A DNA stretch of 64,000 bases from positions 28,541-92,540 of the forward strand of contig JAPJBO010000901.1 in NCBI GenBank assembly GCA_030068145.1, read 5' to 3'. Below the pieces are notes generated by a model. It saw only the letters and a list, made by a program, of their open reading frames with translations. It made no database searches and was not told where the DNA came from. This DNA comes from Diplonema papillatum. Taxonomy: Eukaryota > Euglenozoa > Diplonemea > Diplonemida > Diplonemidae. Position numbers and translations under genes: made by a program. Below, piece after piece: positions 1-10,801 of this stretch (positions within the stretch are counted from its first letter, which is position 1; the number at the start of each line of letters is the position of its first letter).

Positions 1-544
1 CAAGTGTTCCCTCCCACTTCGTGGGGCCGGGCTTGAAGATTCTGTCCTCGTGGCTCGAGTGTTCACAAGCCGACCCCATACTCGGATCCCCACTGCAGGC
101 GCAGCCAGCGCCTCACTCACGTTGGATTCACGTTTGACATGAATTTTGCAAACGCAAACGTTGGTCAAACGTTCAACGTTTGCCATGATCACTGGACGAA
201 TCGGCGCAAAACACATCGTCGACATGCAAAGGGTGCAGCCCGGGGACTCAGCGCTTACTCGTTTGTCCACAGTTATTGCTCAGGGCTCAGTCCTACTTCG
301 TCGATTGGTGCTCGATTCTTTGTAGATGCTGCTCCGTTCTACCTCCATTGTGCCCAATTCTTACGACATGGTGATTTCAGTGGTGCTCAGTTCTTGTCCG
401 ATCGAGCTCACTCCTTACTCGATTGTGCGGGGCACGATTGTGCGGGGGAGTGCCCACAGTCATTTTATTGATCTTCTCCTTTGGCCATGTACTAAAGCGA
501 CTGGCGCTTAGTTTCGTGCGCCTCACACTTCTTTAGCACGTCCG
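1..544. other. no recognisable gene
   Basis: I see no convincing gene here. The open frame at 139-471 (+) has ordinary spacer composition and no recognisable domain. The stretch around 140-185 holds short palindromic words built on AAACGTT. Confidence 0.4.
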
Positions 545-713
545 GATACTGATCTTAGTCGGGCTGTTTATGCTCGTCGCCACGTACTGAGTGAAACTGT
601 CTCGTGAGGTTCTCAGTTGGGATACTGACCATAGTCGGGCTGTTTATGCTCGTCGCCATGCATTGAGTGAAACTGACGTTTCCCCAAGGCTAGTCTCGTG
701 AGGTTCTCAGTTG
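545..713 (+). repeat. direct tandem repeat, two units
   Basis: Units of about 75 bp (545-619) and 94 bp (620-713) share the words GGATACTGA, AGTCGGGCTGTTTATGCTCG and CTCGTGAGGTTCTCAGTTG. The second unit has an insertion of about 20 bp before the CTCGTGAGG word. A degenerate fragment of the same unit follows near 838-852. Confidence 0.75.
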
Positions 714-950
714 TATGCACGGATCCGGATGCCAATCATCATCGCGTTGTTTCTGAACGTCACCATGTACTGGGAGCGACTGACGATTCCCTTCGTGTCT
801 AGCCTCGCGCAGCTTGCATCAGCACGAAATCTGGGTGCTGATCATAGTCGGGTCTCCTCTTCGCGCATGAACTGCCACATTCCTTGAGCTCATGGATCCG
901 CTGTTCTACCCCGCCGTCTGACCACACTTTCTTTTTTTCGTCTTTTTTTC

Positions 951-1174
951 GTATGTTCACCTGCTTCGTAGGAAATACTCGGAGAGGCCGCCGGTTGCAC
1001 AACCCTAAAGCGCCACATGAGTCCGAACCTCAAAAGAGGGTTCCCCACACGAAACACAGGTAAAATCTGGGTTTAGTGGCGGACGTAAGCGATCAATTGA
1101 TTGCAGTTGCATCGGTTCATCTCCCTTCTGGCCTCCGTTGAAAGACGCACCAGGCGGCTCCTCCGAGTATTCTG
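951..1174 (+). repeat. dispersed repeat R1, diverged copy
   Basis: This is a diverged copy of the R1 family (see 41050-41264 for a good full copy). It has the 5' CACCTGCTT word, the central ACACGAAACACAGGTAAA block, GGGTTTAGTGGCGG, and the 3' CTCCGAGTATT end. Confidence 0.7.
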
Positions 1175-2718
1175 TGGGGCCGGTTCAACACAGCAATCTG
1201 GGAACCTCAGCAACAAAAGTGTGGGTGTAGAATTGGTGGGAGGCCGCAACAACGAATTACCAATGCTCGTTGTTGTCGCTTTACTTTTGCGAATGCTGGG
1301 AAGACGGCAGCTGCTCCCTTGTGGGGGTTGGGGTCTTCCGATCTGTCCATTTCCAGCTACAAACGAGCTTTCGGCTCGGCGAATCCTCGTTTGGAGACTC
1401 CCACCAGTCAGGTGGGAGTTGGCGCAACTGTGTTGCGCATGAACGCAGGTGTTTTAAGGCAAGTCCACTTTCTATTTCCGAGTGGATCCGTTCCCACAGC
1501 CCCTGAGACCCCCGGCCCCGCGGGGCTGCGGGGCTGCGGGGCTTTCAGGGGCTGAGCCCATAGGCACCGCATTTCACGTCTGCACCGGCCTTCTTTCACG
1601 CTTGTCGTGGCCACTCTCAGCCTTGCGCGATCCTGTGACCGGTGTCGGCGCGCGCAGGATGGCAGGCCACCTGAGAATTCTGCTCCGGGCTCCTGCTAAC
1701 ACCTTTTGCGACTGTAGTGCGTACACGGTGAATGTCGCGGGAGCGTCTCACGGTAGTGGCAACGGTTCCCTTAAACCAAAATCACCACGCACCCGTCGGG
1801 TTCTCTTCCCCTTAAAAGGCAGAAAAGCGGAGGAGTAGCGGAAAAATTTTGACCCTAAAATCCGGTTGCCAAAACGGCAACCGCGAACCACTTTTCCCCC
1901 CTTTTGGTACTGCAACCATTGATGCTGCACACGGCAACTCTAATTGTGCTCTGCGGAGTTTACGGCGCAGATTGCCGTCGTAAAAAGAAGACAAGTCAGT
2001 GCGGCCTTGCGAGTCACAACAATCAGCGCGGGACCCTGATTGCTCAGACACGGTTGTAAGAGTCTCCCCGTGACGGATTTGCCTGTGCTCTAGTGTCCTG
2101 GTTGTGACGAGCTGCGAACAGCCGCCTGACAAACCAGCCGTCCTGTCTGCAGATACTCAGGTTCCGCGCTGATGATGGTCCGCCTTTTGTGTCCGTGGCT
2201 TGAAGACCGAAACACGGCGCAGACGGTCCAGTGCGGTGTTGAGCACATAGCCATTCCAAGCACGTTCTTGCAATCCCCCTCGATTGCGCAGCAGCTTTGA
2301 GAACCTCTCCTTGTCAGGGAGAGTGGTGCCGGAACAAAATATAGACTAAACCACCCGTTTTTTTCTTTTAGATAGATACAATCACGAACTTGGTTCTTCT
2401 TTTTGCGCTGAGCGTTGTGTGCTTTGGCAAGAAAGAGTTGCTTCTCGCATCCAGTGCAGATCTTGGGGGTTCAATAGAGCTCATCGAAGGATGACATGTA
2501 GTCACGGGCCTCAAGCAAGTCGTGTTACGCGCTTCAAAAACTGCCGCTGACGAGGAATTGCCTGGAAGAAAAAGGTAATGCGTGTGGCGTCACGCAACGC
2601 GGCTGTGGAGACCAGTTACCGTGGCGACACTTCGAAAATCCTGTTGAACATGTCCACAGACATCGGGTGCTCTCTCGAAAGGATAGCTGGCCCTTGCAAC
2701 GCGTCGCACCGGCTTTTT
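1175..2718. other. intergenic, no recognisable gene
   Basis: No ORF with conserved features, RNA gene or clear repeat is visible. A run of simple CGGGGCTG units lies at about 1518-1545. The short ORFs on both strands look like chance. Confidence 0.4.
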
Positions 2719-2990
2719 TTAGAACTAACAATCTTGCGCGTTGCCCTTCAATGTATTGTGCAGGCTAAAAAGACGTAGGCAGCGTGTTTTGGTGGATCAG
2801 AATTCCTTACCTGAATATACACATGGTAAATTCAAGTGGAAAGCGATCAACCGGGACGCACAAACAAAACGAAGCGCCTGTCTTTTTTTGTGTTAACAAT
2901 GCATTGTTGGTACTAAGAATTAGGCAGCGTACTACATGAAACTTACCAAAGCAGGTGAGTTCCGCTGGTGCACACAAACAGCCGTTCTGT
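2719..2990 (+). repeat. dispersed repeat R5
   Basis: R5 is marked by ACTAACAATCTTG, TTGCCCTTCAATGTATTGTG, GTAGGCAGCGTG, TGATCAGAATTCC and ACGATCAACCGG-like words followed by CACAAACAAA. Other copies are near 31057, 33684 and 40303. This copy runs on into a second block (2881-2990) that is also found at 21575-21690. Confidence 0.75.
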
Positions 2991-3155
2991 CAGCACAAAC
3001 GTGCGCATATCCTTTTTTCCGGTGGTCATGGCGGTGTTCGACTTCTTGCTGGCAAACGCTCAGTACTACATGAATGCCATCCCATGCTTGCTTATCTTTG
3101 GTTGCTTCGTGTTTTGTTGTCGGATGATATTAGCCTGCTATATACTTTTTTTGTT

Positions 3156-3369
3156 GTATAAGCACCTGCTTTGTAGGAAATACTTGAGGAGGCTGCCAGC
3201 TGCAAAAGATCAAAGGAGGTAAATGTGCTGTAGCCCACACGAAACACAGGTGAATCTGGGTTTAGTGGCGGGCGTAAGCGTTCAACAAAAAAGACCCATT
3301 TTGTAGTTGTATTGTTTCTCCCCCTCTAGCCTCCTTCGAAGTAAGCACAAGGCAGCCCCTCGAGTATTT
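3156..3369 (+). repeat. dispersed repeat R1, full copy
   Basis: A near full-length R1 (about 215 bp). It starts at GTATAAGCACCTGCTTTG, carries a subterminal AAATACTTGAGGAGGCTGCC and ends in an inverted counterpart, CCCTCGAGTATT. The arrangement suggests a small non-autonomous DNA element. Confidence 0.8.
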
Positions 3370-4128
3370 CTGAGCAAGTTGAAATTGGCCAGCGTGTGCG
3401 TAAAAGCAAAAGCAAACAACTTCTTCGGCTCTTTGGGGACGGAAGTAGCGATCATCTTGCGGCGTTTGCTTTTTTGCGCCCGTCGTCATTTTCGCCATTA
3501 ACCTAGAGGCTGGCCTCCACCACCCCAGTACGTATCTTGCAAAAGGAAAAGACAGGCGCGGCTCTCCGACCCCCCGGCGGTAATTCGATGTACCGCGTTC
3601 TTTTTGTTTCTACCCCTTCCCCCCTCTCCCGAAAGCCCCCCGTTACCCATGTCTGCTTTAATGCTGCTGTGGGCAAGTCTCTTCGTTTTTCCTCGTTCAT
3701 GGCGTAGTTTCCTAGCTGCTCGTATGCAAACCCTACATGGGAAGGCCAGTGGTCGCCCATTAGTGGCCTATTGGATAGTTCGGAGCAGCATTTGCCGATT
3801 TCGAAGTGCCGCGGGTGCAGAACATCATTGCCGACGCTACCGCCGCAAATGGCGAACAGACAGGTACGTGCGCTGAATTTCTTATGGTAACAACCTTGCT
3901 TGCCTATATCAAAAAGTGTCGGATGGCAGCGTGCTGTGCTAAATCACTCAAAACAGGGTTTACACACGTACGCACAAACAAAGTTTAGACCTTTCAATTG
4001 CTGAGGTTGGTGAGTGTCTCGTATCGTCGAACCGTGGGGAGCACAAGGAAGGTCGTCGTCGACGATTTCCTCAAATCGAAGTATTGACCGTGGCGACATA
4101 CGAGGCGGGGTGTAGGTGGTGGGTTGGT
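3370..4128. other. intergenic, no recognisable gene
   Basis: Nothing is recognised. The ORFs here carry no domain and no repeat family is obvious. Confidence 0.4.
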
Positions 4129-5397
4129 ACCCGAGCCAGTATATGGGCGGCTCACCTGCTTACCCGAGCCAGTATATGGGCGGGCAACCCGCCTACCACC
4201 AGGGTAAGCAGGTGAGTCGCCCATATACTGGCTCGGGTAAGCAGGTGAGTCGCCCATATACTGGCTCGGGTAAGCAGGTGAGTCGCCCATATACTGGCTC
4301 GGGTAAGCAGGTGAGTCGCCCATATACTGGCTCGGGTAAGCAGGTGAGCCGCCCATATACTGGCTCGGGTAAGCAGGTGAGCCGCCCGTATGCTGGCTCG
4401 GGTAAGCAGGTGAGCCGCCCATATACTGGCTCGGGTAAGCAGGTGAGCCGCCCATATACTGGCTCGGGTAAGCAGGTGAGCCGCCCATATACTGGCTCGG
4501 GTAAGCAGGTGAGCCGCCCATCTACTGGCTCGGGTAAAGCAGGTGAGCCGCCCATATACTGGCTCGGGTAAGCAGGTGAGCCGCCCATCTACTGGCTCGG
4601 GTAAAGCAGGTGAGCCGCCCATATACTGGCTCGGGTAAGCAGGTGAGCCGCCCATATACTGGCTCGGGTAAGCAGGTGAGCCGCCCATATACTGGCTCGG
4701 GTAAGCAGGTGAGTCGCCCATATACTGGCTCGGGTAAGCAGGTGAGCCGCCCATCTACTGGCTCGGGTAAGCAGGTGAGCCGCCCATATACTGGCTCGGG
4801 TAAGCAGGTGAGCCGCCCATCTACTGGCTCGGGTAAGCAGGTGAGCCGCCCATCTACTGGCTCGGGTAAGCAGGTGAGCCGCCCATATACTGGCTCGGGT
4901 AAGCAGGTGAGCCGCCCATATACTGGCTCGGGTAAGCAGGTGAGCCGCCCATATACTGGCTCGGGTAAGCAGGTGAGCCGCCCATCTACTGGCTCGGGTA
5001 AGCAGGTGAGCCGCCCATATACTGGCTCGGGTAAGCAGGTGAGCCGCCCATCTACTGGCTCGGGTAAGCAGGTGAGCCGCCCATCTACTGGCTCGGGTAA
5101 GCAGGTGAGCCGCCCATATACTGGCTCGGGTAAAGCAGGTGAGCCGCCCATATACTGGCTCGGGTAAGCAGGTGAGCCGCCCATATACTGGCTCGGGTAA
5201 GCAGGTGAGCCGCCCATCTACTGGCTCGGGTAAGCAGGTGAGCCGCCCATCTACTGGCTCGGGTAAAGCAGGTGAGCCGCCCATCTACTGGCTCGGGTAA
5301 GCAGGTGAGCCGCCCATGGGTAACCCGGTGAGCCGCCCATCTACTGGCTCGGGTAAGCAGGTGAGCCGCCCATGGGTAACCCGGTGAGCCGCCCATC
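4129..5397. repeat. 33-bp minisatellite with inverted start
   Basis: About 36 units of 33 bp. Each contains GTAAGCAGGTGAGCCGCCC and ATA(T/C)TGGCTCGG-type sequence with SNP variants (ATATACTGG or ATCTACTGG). The first units (4129-4184) are in the opposite orientation, then the array flips around 4185-4202 and continues forward to 5397, so the 5' end can fold back. Because 33 is a multiple of three, long repetitive ORFs appear on both strands (an 11-residue period such as KQVSRPYTGSG). Occasional single-base insertions (GGTAAAGCAGG) break the frame, so I do not call it coding. Each unit carries a CAG/GTGAGC word identical to a strong 5' splice site. Confidence 0.9.
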
Positions 5398-5427
5398 TGC
5401 TGCGTACGAAACTGGTACTCCGACGGT

Positions 5428-5550
5428 TCAAACGTTGTGTAGCCCACGAGAAACTTGACGGGCGGGAGCGGGGGCGGCACAAGGAAAGGCAAGCCAAGCG
5501 AAATACGACTCCGGGCCCTTGGAGACGGCCGGGCGATTCGCCGGAGTGGC
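5428..5550 (+). repeat. echo of the gene A 5' flank and start
   Basis: This segment repeats the sequence just upstream of gene A (5845-5980): TTCAAACGTTGTG, GGCGGGAGCGGGGGCGG, AGGAAAGGCAAGC and the CCGGGCGA(T/C)TCGCC word that follows the gene A start. The start codon region itself is missing, so the copy is not a gene. A retroelement 3' fragment separates it from the real gene. Confidence 0.75.
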
Positions 5551-5741
5551 CGGTGCATTGCACCAGGAGATTGGAACAGCTAGTCAGGCCAAGCTCATTG
5601 CACAGAGAGAGCTTGCCACAGTCGTCGGGTGAGACGTGCCGCCTGTGTAAAAGCATCGAGCTGTTGCGACGGGCCGAAACCCCCGTGCAGCTAATACTTC
5701 GATTCAGTTCCGTTACCGACTTCTTAAGGCCATGAGCTTTA

Positions 5742-5773
<32 letters not shown>
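5551..5773 (+). mobile_element. retroelement 3' fragment with (AC)n tail
   Basis: This matches 53845-54200 over several blocks (CATTGCACCAGGAG / TTGCACCAGGAG, TTGGAACAGCTAGTCA, GAGAGCTTGCCACA, TGCCGCCTGTGTAAA, ATACTTCGATTCAG). In both places the similarity ends in an (AC)n run, here at 5743-5773. A short frame reads CRLCK then an ET-x-Q/H-L-type stretch, reminiscent of the zinc-knuckle tail of non-LTR retrotransposon proteins, but it is broken. A second tail-like piece (CGCCACGTTACACACACAC) follows at 5800-5820. Confidence 0.6.
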
Positions 5774-5777
<4 letters not shown>

Positions 5778-5952
5778 CGTGGACACACTCTCGCTAAGGG
5801 GCGCCACGTTACACACACACTTATGGGAAGACCAGGCGAAGATTCAAACGTTGTGCATCTCTAAAACCTGACAGGCGGGAGCGGGGGCGGAAGAAGGAAA
5901 GGCAAGCGAAGCGAAATATGACCCCGGGCCCACTCCAAGGCCGGCAGTGAAC

Positions 5953-8900
5953 ATGCCGACGCCGGGCGACTCGCCCGACGACGGCGCGCCGCCCGCCGCG
6001 GGCAGCAGCAAACCAAGCCGCGGGAAGAGCGAGTGGCAGGTCCTGCGCGACACGCGGAAGTTCATCCGCGCGGCGCGGTCGCCCGTGGCGGCTTCGCCGC
6101 CATGCCGGAAGCCCGCGCTGCAAAGCAGGCCGGCGGGCGGCGGCCGAGCAGACAAAGGGAGTCTGAAGTCGCCGGCGGCGGCCGTGAAACCCGCGCGTGA
6201 AGGTCCTGAAAAGGGCCGCGGCCCGGGGTCTCCTGGCAGCCCGGGCCGGCGCGCGTCGTCGCTGAACCGGAGCCTGAAGAGTGTGAAGTTCTCGGCCGAG
6301 TCCGAGCGGGCGTCTCTGGAGGTCAAGGAGGCCTCCATGAGGGAGCGCCTCGAGGCCGAGTGGTGGCCAGGCGTCACCTCCCTCGTCCTCCGGCTCATGG
6401 ACGAAGTTCGAGACCAGTCGGTCAGAGACCAAGAAGGTGTCCTTTTACCCTCTCTTCTCTACCCTTTCCCTTCCCCTTTCCCCTTACCTCTGTTGTGTTT
6501 TTCTACGAACACATTCTTCGAAGAAGACTTGATGCTAACATCAAACACGAATGAGAGGCAGACAGTACTGCCTCAGCAAGGACCACGACGAGTCCCTCGA
6601 CGACGCGAACCTGACGCTCAGCGCCCGGCTGCTGCAGCTGAACGCGTCGGCCGTCCGCGAGCGGGGCGCGAAGAAGCAAGACATCCTCGCCCGCCGAGGC
6701 CTCGAGCTCGACGAATCCCGCCACCGATCCGACGTCGCCGACGGCGCCTACCCCCGCAGCCTGGAGCTCCCCATCTTCCTCTCGCGGCACGCCGGCAGCC
6801 ACCGAGACCTGCGGGCCTCGTTCGAAGCCACCCCGGCCCACCACCCGGCTGCTGAAGCTGAACGCGTGTCATGCGGGCGCCGCATATATATTATTAAAGC
6901 TACCCCGTACACAGGGGACTCTAGCTCTTTGTCTGACCGAGCAAAAAAGCCGGTTTCAGCCAAAAACCCGGTTTTGGGGCTCTGCGGTGCCTGTGGGTGT
7001 CTGAGTGCCTGGAACCGTCGCCCCGCGCACGTAAACAAGGGGACGGAGGGGGGTGGTGAGTTATAAGCTTGCGGTGGTGGTGGTGTGCACGTCTATCAAA
7101 CTACGGAGTGGTAAGTGAAAAGCTTCGAATTGCAGTGACACACCGTGACGCGCCATGTATCTGCAGTCACTGTTCAGAACAGTACAGTACAGTACAGGGG
7201 CTACTTGAAATCATAATTTATAAATTATTTTTGTTTTTTTGAAAAACCGAAACCGGAAAAACCCGGTTCCTGAAACCGGGAAACCGGGTTTCCAAAATCC
7301 CCTGCCCGTACACCTTTGGTCTCATTAGTCACAAACATGACTGTCTAAAGTTAAAGTGTGGAAATATGGCATACATCCCTTTACTACCTAGTTGTCCACT
7401 ACACTACGAAAGCCCCATAAAACCGAACTCCCCAACGCAGAAGAGTTTGCGGCCCGAGAAGCAACGGCAAGGCGGCAGATCGAAGGCGAGAGCAACGCAG
7501 CATCGGATGTGCTGGCGAGCGTCGCGGCCTCGACGAAAGCCGAAGTGTACGACGCGCTGGCGAAGGCGTGCGTGGAGAGCGAAGCCCGGGAGCGGTCCGC
7601 CGTCGAGGTCAACTGCGCCGCGGTCGGCGGACTGATCAAGGAAGACCACGACGAGTCCCTCGACCTGACGCTCACCGCCCGGCTGCTGCAGCTGAACGCG
7701 TGCCTTGCGGGCGCCGCGTATTTTACCAATGCTACCGCTACTCACACCTTCCCTCTAATTAGTCACAAACTTGGCTGTCTAAATTAAAGCGTGCAAACAT
7801 GGCTACATCCGTTTATTACCCGACTCCCAGCCGTACTTGTCAACCGGAGACTTAAAAGCATCAGCTTTTGAAACTGTGAAAGCCCATATAACCAACCCCT
7901 CAACGCAGAAGAGTTTGCGGCCCGAGAAGCAACGGAGAGGCGGCAGATCGAAGGCGAGAGGAACGCAGCATCGGATGTGCTGGCGAGCGTCGCGGCCTCG
8001 ACGAAGGCCGAAGTGTACGACGCGCTGGTGAAGGCGTGCGTGGAGAGCGAAGCCCGGGAGCGGTCCGCCGTCGAGGCCAACTGCGCTGCAGTCGGCGGAC
8101 TGATCAAGGAAGACCACGACGAGTCCCTCGACGACGCGAACCTGACGCTCACCGCCCGGCTGCTGCAGCTGAACGCGTCGGCCGTCCGCGAGCGGGGCGC
8201 GAAGAAGCAAGACATCCTCGCCCGCCGGGGCCTCGAGCTCGACGAATCCCGCCACCGATCCGACGTCGCCGACGGCGCCTACCCCCGCAGCCTGGAGCTC
8301 CTCACCTTCCTCTCGCGGCACGCCCGCAGCCACCGAGACCTGCGGGCCGCGTTCGAAGCCACCCTGGACCTCCTGCGCTCCGCCCCACGCGCCGCGGCGG
8401 AAGTGTCTTCCGACCGGCAGGCACAGCTCGGTGATCTCAAGCGGGCCGAGTCGGCTGAGAAGGCGTGGGCTGCGTTCCTCGGCGAGGGAAAGGCCCGTGT
8501 CGCCGGGAAAGAGGAGGCGAACCGCGTAAAAATCGCCGCCCAGCAGGACATGGAGCGCGGCTGCCTACGGCGGGCACGCGCGGAGGGCGAAGGACGGGCG
8601 GACCTACGCTGCGCAGAGCGGCGCGAGTGGCACGGCTTGCGGGGAGAAGCGTGCTGCGGCGCCGAAGTGGCGGGGAGGGGGGGGATTGCCGGCGCGGCCG
8701 CGGCGGCGGCGGGGCTGCTGCGGGTCGGGTTCCTCGAAGGAGCCGGCCGGCGCCGCTTGGAAGCCGCGGCGATGCTGGTCGTCCCGACGTGCGGGCTGAC
8801 CTTGGACGAAGCTCGCCGGCGGCAGTCGCTGGCGGCGGAACGGGCGGGGTTCCTCCCCGCGGCGCTGCAGGCGCGCGAGCAGCACGCGCGCGGGCTCCTG

Positions 8901-10598
8901 CAGGCCAACCTCTCCACGCAGCTTTACCAGACCCACCGCCTCCTCATGCAACACGCGTCTACCCTCGTCTACCCCCCTTCCCTCTCCCGCCCGCAGTCCT
9001 CCGCCTCCTCGAAGCCCGCGCAGCACGGGCCATCCGGCAGGCCGGCGGCGGGCGCCGCCCACCCTGCGAAAGGCAGCCTCCGGTACAAATACACCAACGC
9101 GATTGCGTACCTCTCGGCGTCAGACGACACGCTGTCGGACAGTTTCAAGTCCTCTGCAGAGTACCCGCCGTCGTCTCACGACGCGAGGAGGCAGCAGGGT
9201 GAGCCCGCGAGAGGTGGATCGCGGTGGCTGGCGAGGCACCCGTTGAAGGGTGGTGGTAGGGGTGACTGGTGTGTGGACGACAACCGGCAGCCTGAGAACG
9301 GCGGGAAAGAGCGGCACCGCCCCGACGTGGGCGAGGGCCGCGCCGCGGCCTGGGCGAAGCCGGACGCGCGCAGCCCGAGCTCTCCGTCCTTGCGGTGGGG
9401 GGGCGAGTCGAGCGCGCCGCTGGACTCCGCATGCTGGCAAGCCGCGCCGTCTGCGGAGTCCCCGCTGTCCGCTGAGTTCTCGTCCACCGCCGCCAAGCAC
9501 TCCCGCAGGGACCCGCTGGCCGGAGACGCCGGGTCGGAAACGCCGTACGACCAGCTCCTCCTGCTGGAGACGCTGTCCTTCCCACGGATGCTCCTTCTAG
9601 ACGCGCACTCGCCGTCGCTGAGCCTCGAGCGCAGCGCCCGCGGCGCCGGACCATGCCCTACCGGCGGCGCCGACTATGCGGCGAACTGGCAGCTCATGGA
9701 AGAAGGCGACAGGAGGAAGGCGGCGCGGCTCGAAGCCCGCGAACGACGCTCCGTCGAAGCCGACGAGCGTGTGTCGAAGGGGAGCGTGCGGATGTTCGCA
9801 GTCTGGAGGAGAACTGCGAGGCGGCTCGCCGCCGTCGAAGAAGGCCGGCGGCACGTCCTGCACGAGTGGCTCGCGCTGAGCAAGGCGGAGACCATCAAGC
9901 GCCGGCGTATCCACATGGCGTTCGCGGTCATCGCGGTGCGTCGGGTCTGGAGCCGGATGGCTTGCGCAGAGCGCGAGTGGATCCGGGCGAGCGAGCGTGA
10001 AAGCAGGAAGCTCATCGAACAAATGGCCGTGGTCTCGACCTCGCAGCGAACCGAGCGGCGAAAGCTGCGGAGGCGGCAGAGGGACGACAGGAAGGCCCTC
10101 GCGATCCAATGCCTTGTTTCCAGGGAAACGGCGGTCCGGCGTGGCATCGCATACGCGGAGCTCGAAAGCCGCGCCGCGCGTGTGTACACAACGCGCTGCC
10201 GCAAGTTAGTAGCGACGTTTTGTCAGAAGGAGGCGGTGACCCGGCTGGGCATCTTGCGCGACGAGCAGATCGAGCGCGCCCAAGCGACCAAAATGGTGGT
10301 CTCCCGCCTGCTGTCGTCGCTGCGGCGGGAGGCCGCGGCCGCGTCGACGGCCGTCGCGCGCGAAGAGCGGACCGAGCGCGAATCTCTCCACCGCCTCTTC
10401 CTCAGCTACTCCTCGGTGGCCCTCATCACCAGCCCGCCCTACGCCCCGATCGCCTCGCTGCACCCCGTCGGCCACCCGTTCGAGCCGCCCGACTTCTTCG
10501 ACACGCCCCTCGTCAAGTCGCCGCGTATGGAGGGCTGGAGTCCGTTCCCGTCTGCCTTGTCGGTCCCCGTGAAGCCCGTTCCCTTCCTGTTCCGGTAG
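5953..10598 (+). CDS. gene A: large Arg/Glu/Ala-rich coiled-coil protein (2 exons)
   Basis: Exon 1 is 5953-6436 and exon 2 is 7909-10598. The donor GTGTCC at 6437 and the acceptor CAACGCAG ending at 7908 are both phase 1, and joining them gives a continuous helical reading (DQE then EEFAARE). The product is about 1057 residues. I do not recognise the family. Residues 1-110 are low-complexity and basic. From about 110 onward it is dominated by long charged helices (motifs such as EARERSAVEAN, RAEGEGRADLRCAERREW, ERRSVEADERVSKGS), interrupted by a proline/serine/glycine-rich segment at about residues 505-720. No membrane segment or signal peptide is seen, so a cytoskeletal or scaffold role is only an inference. 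A pyrimidine-rich CCCGCCCGCAG at about 8986-8996 could mark a further small intron, but the frame stays open. An AG lies five bases before the ATG. Confidence 0.75.
6500..6576 (+). repeat. short dispersed repeat shared with 46226-46293
   Basis: GAAGAAGACTTGATGCTA, CATCAA and GAATGAGAGGCAG-type words recur at 46226-46293 (GAAGAAGACTTGATGCTAGC, GCATGAGAGGCAG). Here it lies inside gene A intron 1, immediately before a partial exon copy, so it may mark a transposition or duplication junction. Confidence 0.6.
6577..6885 (+). pseudogene. partial copy (echo 1) of gene A exon 2
   Basis: The sequence begins in mid-exon at CAAGGACCACGACGAGTCCC and follows gene A exon 2 (8109-8370) closely, keeping the frame (KDHDESLDDANLTLSARLL). 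It then jumps to CACCCGGCTGCTGAAGCTGA and diverges after GAACGCGTG. It lies within intron 1, has no in-frame link to exon 1, and ends without the rest of the gene. It has the same post-break tail as echo 2 (7700-7760). Confidence 0.8.
6912..7304. mobile_element. hAT-like non-autonomous element (8-bp TSD)
   Basis: The ends are CAGGGGACTC... and ...AAAATCCCCTG (inverted CAGGGGA/TCCCCTG), flanked by the direct repeat CCCGTACA at 6904-6911 and 7305-7312. An 8-bp target duplication and CAGGG termini are typical of the hAT superfamily. At 393 bp there is no transposase ORF. The interior is rich in AACCGG and AAACCCGG words also found in the related element at 60264-60798. It is inserted in the tail of gene A echo 1. 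Confidence 0.85.
7441..7715 (+). pseudogene. partial copy (echo 2) of gene A exon 2
   Basis: This copy begins exactly at the exon boundary (acceptor CCAACGCAG ending at 7440, the same as the real one at 7908) and reads EEFAAREATARRQIEGES. It lacks nine bases of the DDAN segment and leaves gene A sequence after CTGAACGCG. It could be a short cassette exon, but the truncation in mid-helix argues for a dead duplication. The flanking 7716-7800 resembles both the tail of echo 1 and the sequence just before exon 2. Confidence 0.8.
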
Positions 10599-10713
10599 TT
10601 TGCGCGGTGCGTGGACGTGTCGACCCTCTGGGTGCCCGCCCTTTGCACACTCAAAAGAAAACTCGCACGGACCCTTTCGAGGCCAAAACCTCCTCGATTT
10701 CGTACAACCTTTC

Positions 10714-10735
10714 TGAACAAGCAGGTGCTTGTTCA
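10714..10735. other. near-perfect 22-bp palindrome before the rRNA fragment
   Basis: TGAACAAGCA, a two-base GG loop, then TGCTTGTTCA. It could form a hairpin of ten base pairs just upstream of the LSU rRNA-like sequence, and may mark its 5' boundary. Confidence 0.7.
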
Positions 10736-10761
10736 AGAAGTAGCCTGCGGCAGGGCACGAA

Positions 10762-10768
10762 GCGGAGC

Positions 10769-10801
<33 letters not shown>

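Noticed and set aside
3994-5558. Repetitive proteins on both strands of the 33-bp array (PAYPSQY or SRPYTGSG repeats)
   Set aside because: A 33-bp period keeps any stop-free unit open. Single-base insertions shift the frame, and there is no start, splice or non-repeat domain.
9199-9291. Extra intron in gene A (GGTGAGCC ... CCGGCAG)
   Set aside because: Removing it puts a stop in frame, while reading through keeps the frame open. It is kept as exon, although the composition there is unusual.
8279-9654. Long minus-strand ORFs opposite gene A exon 2 (also opposite gene B, the NEK exon 2 and exon c)
   Set aside because: Shadows of GC-rich codon usage. They are Arg/Pro/Ala-rich with no domains, and the + strand has coherent helices and phase-matched introns.
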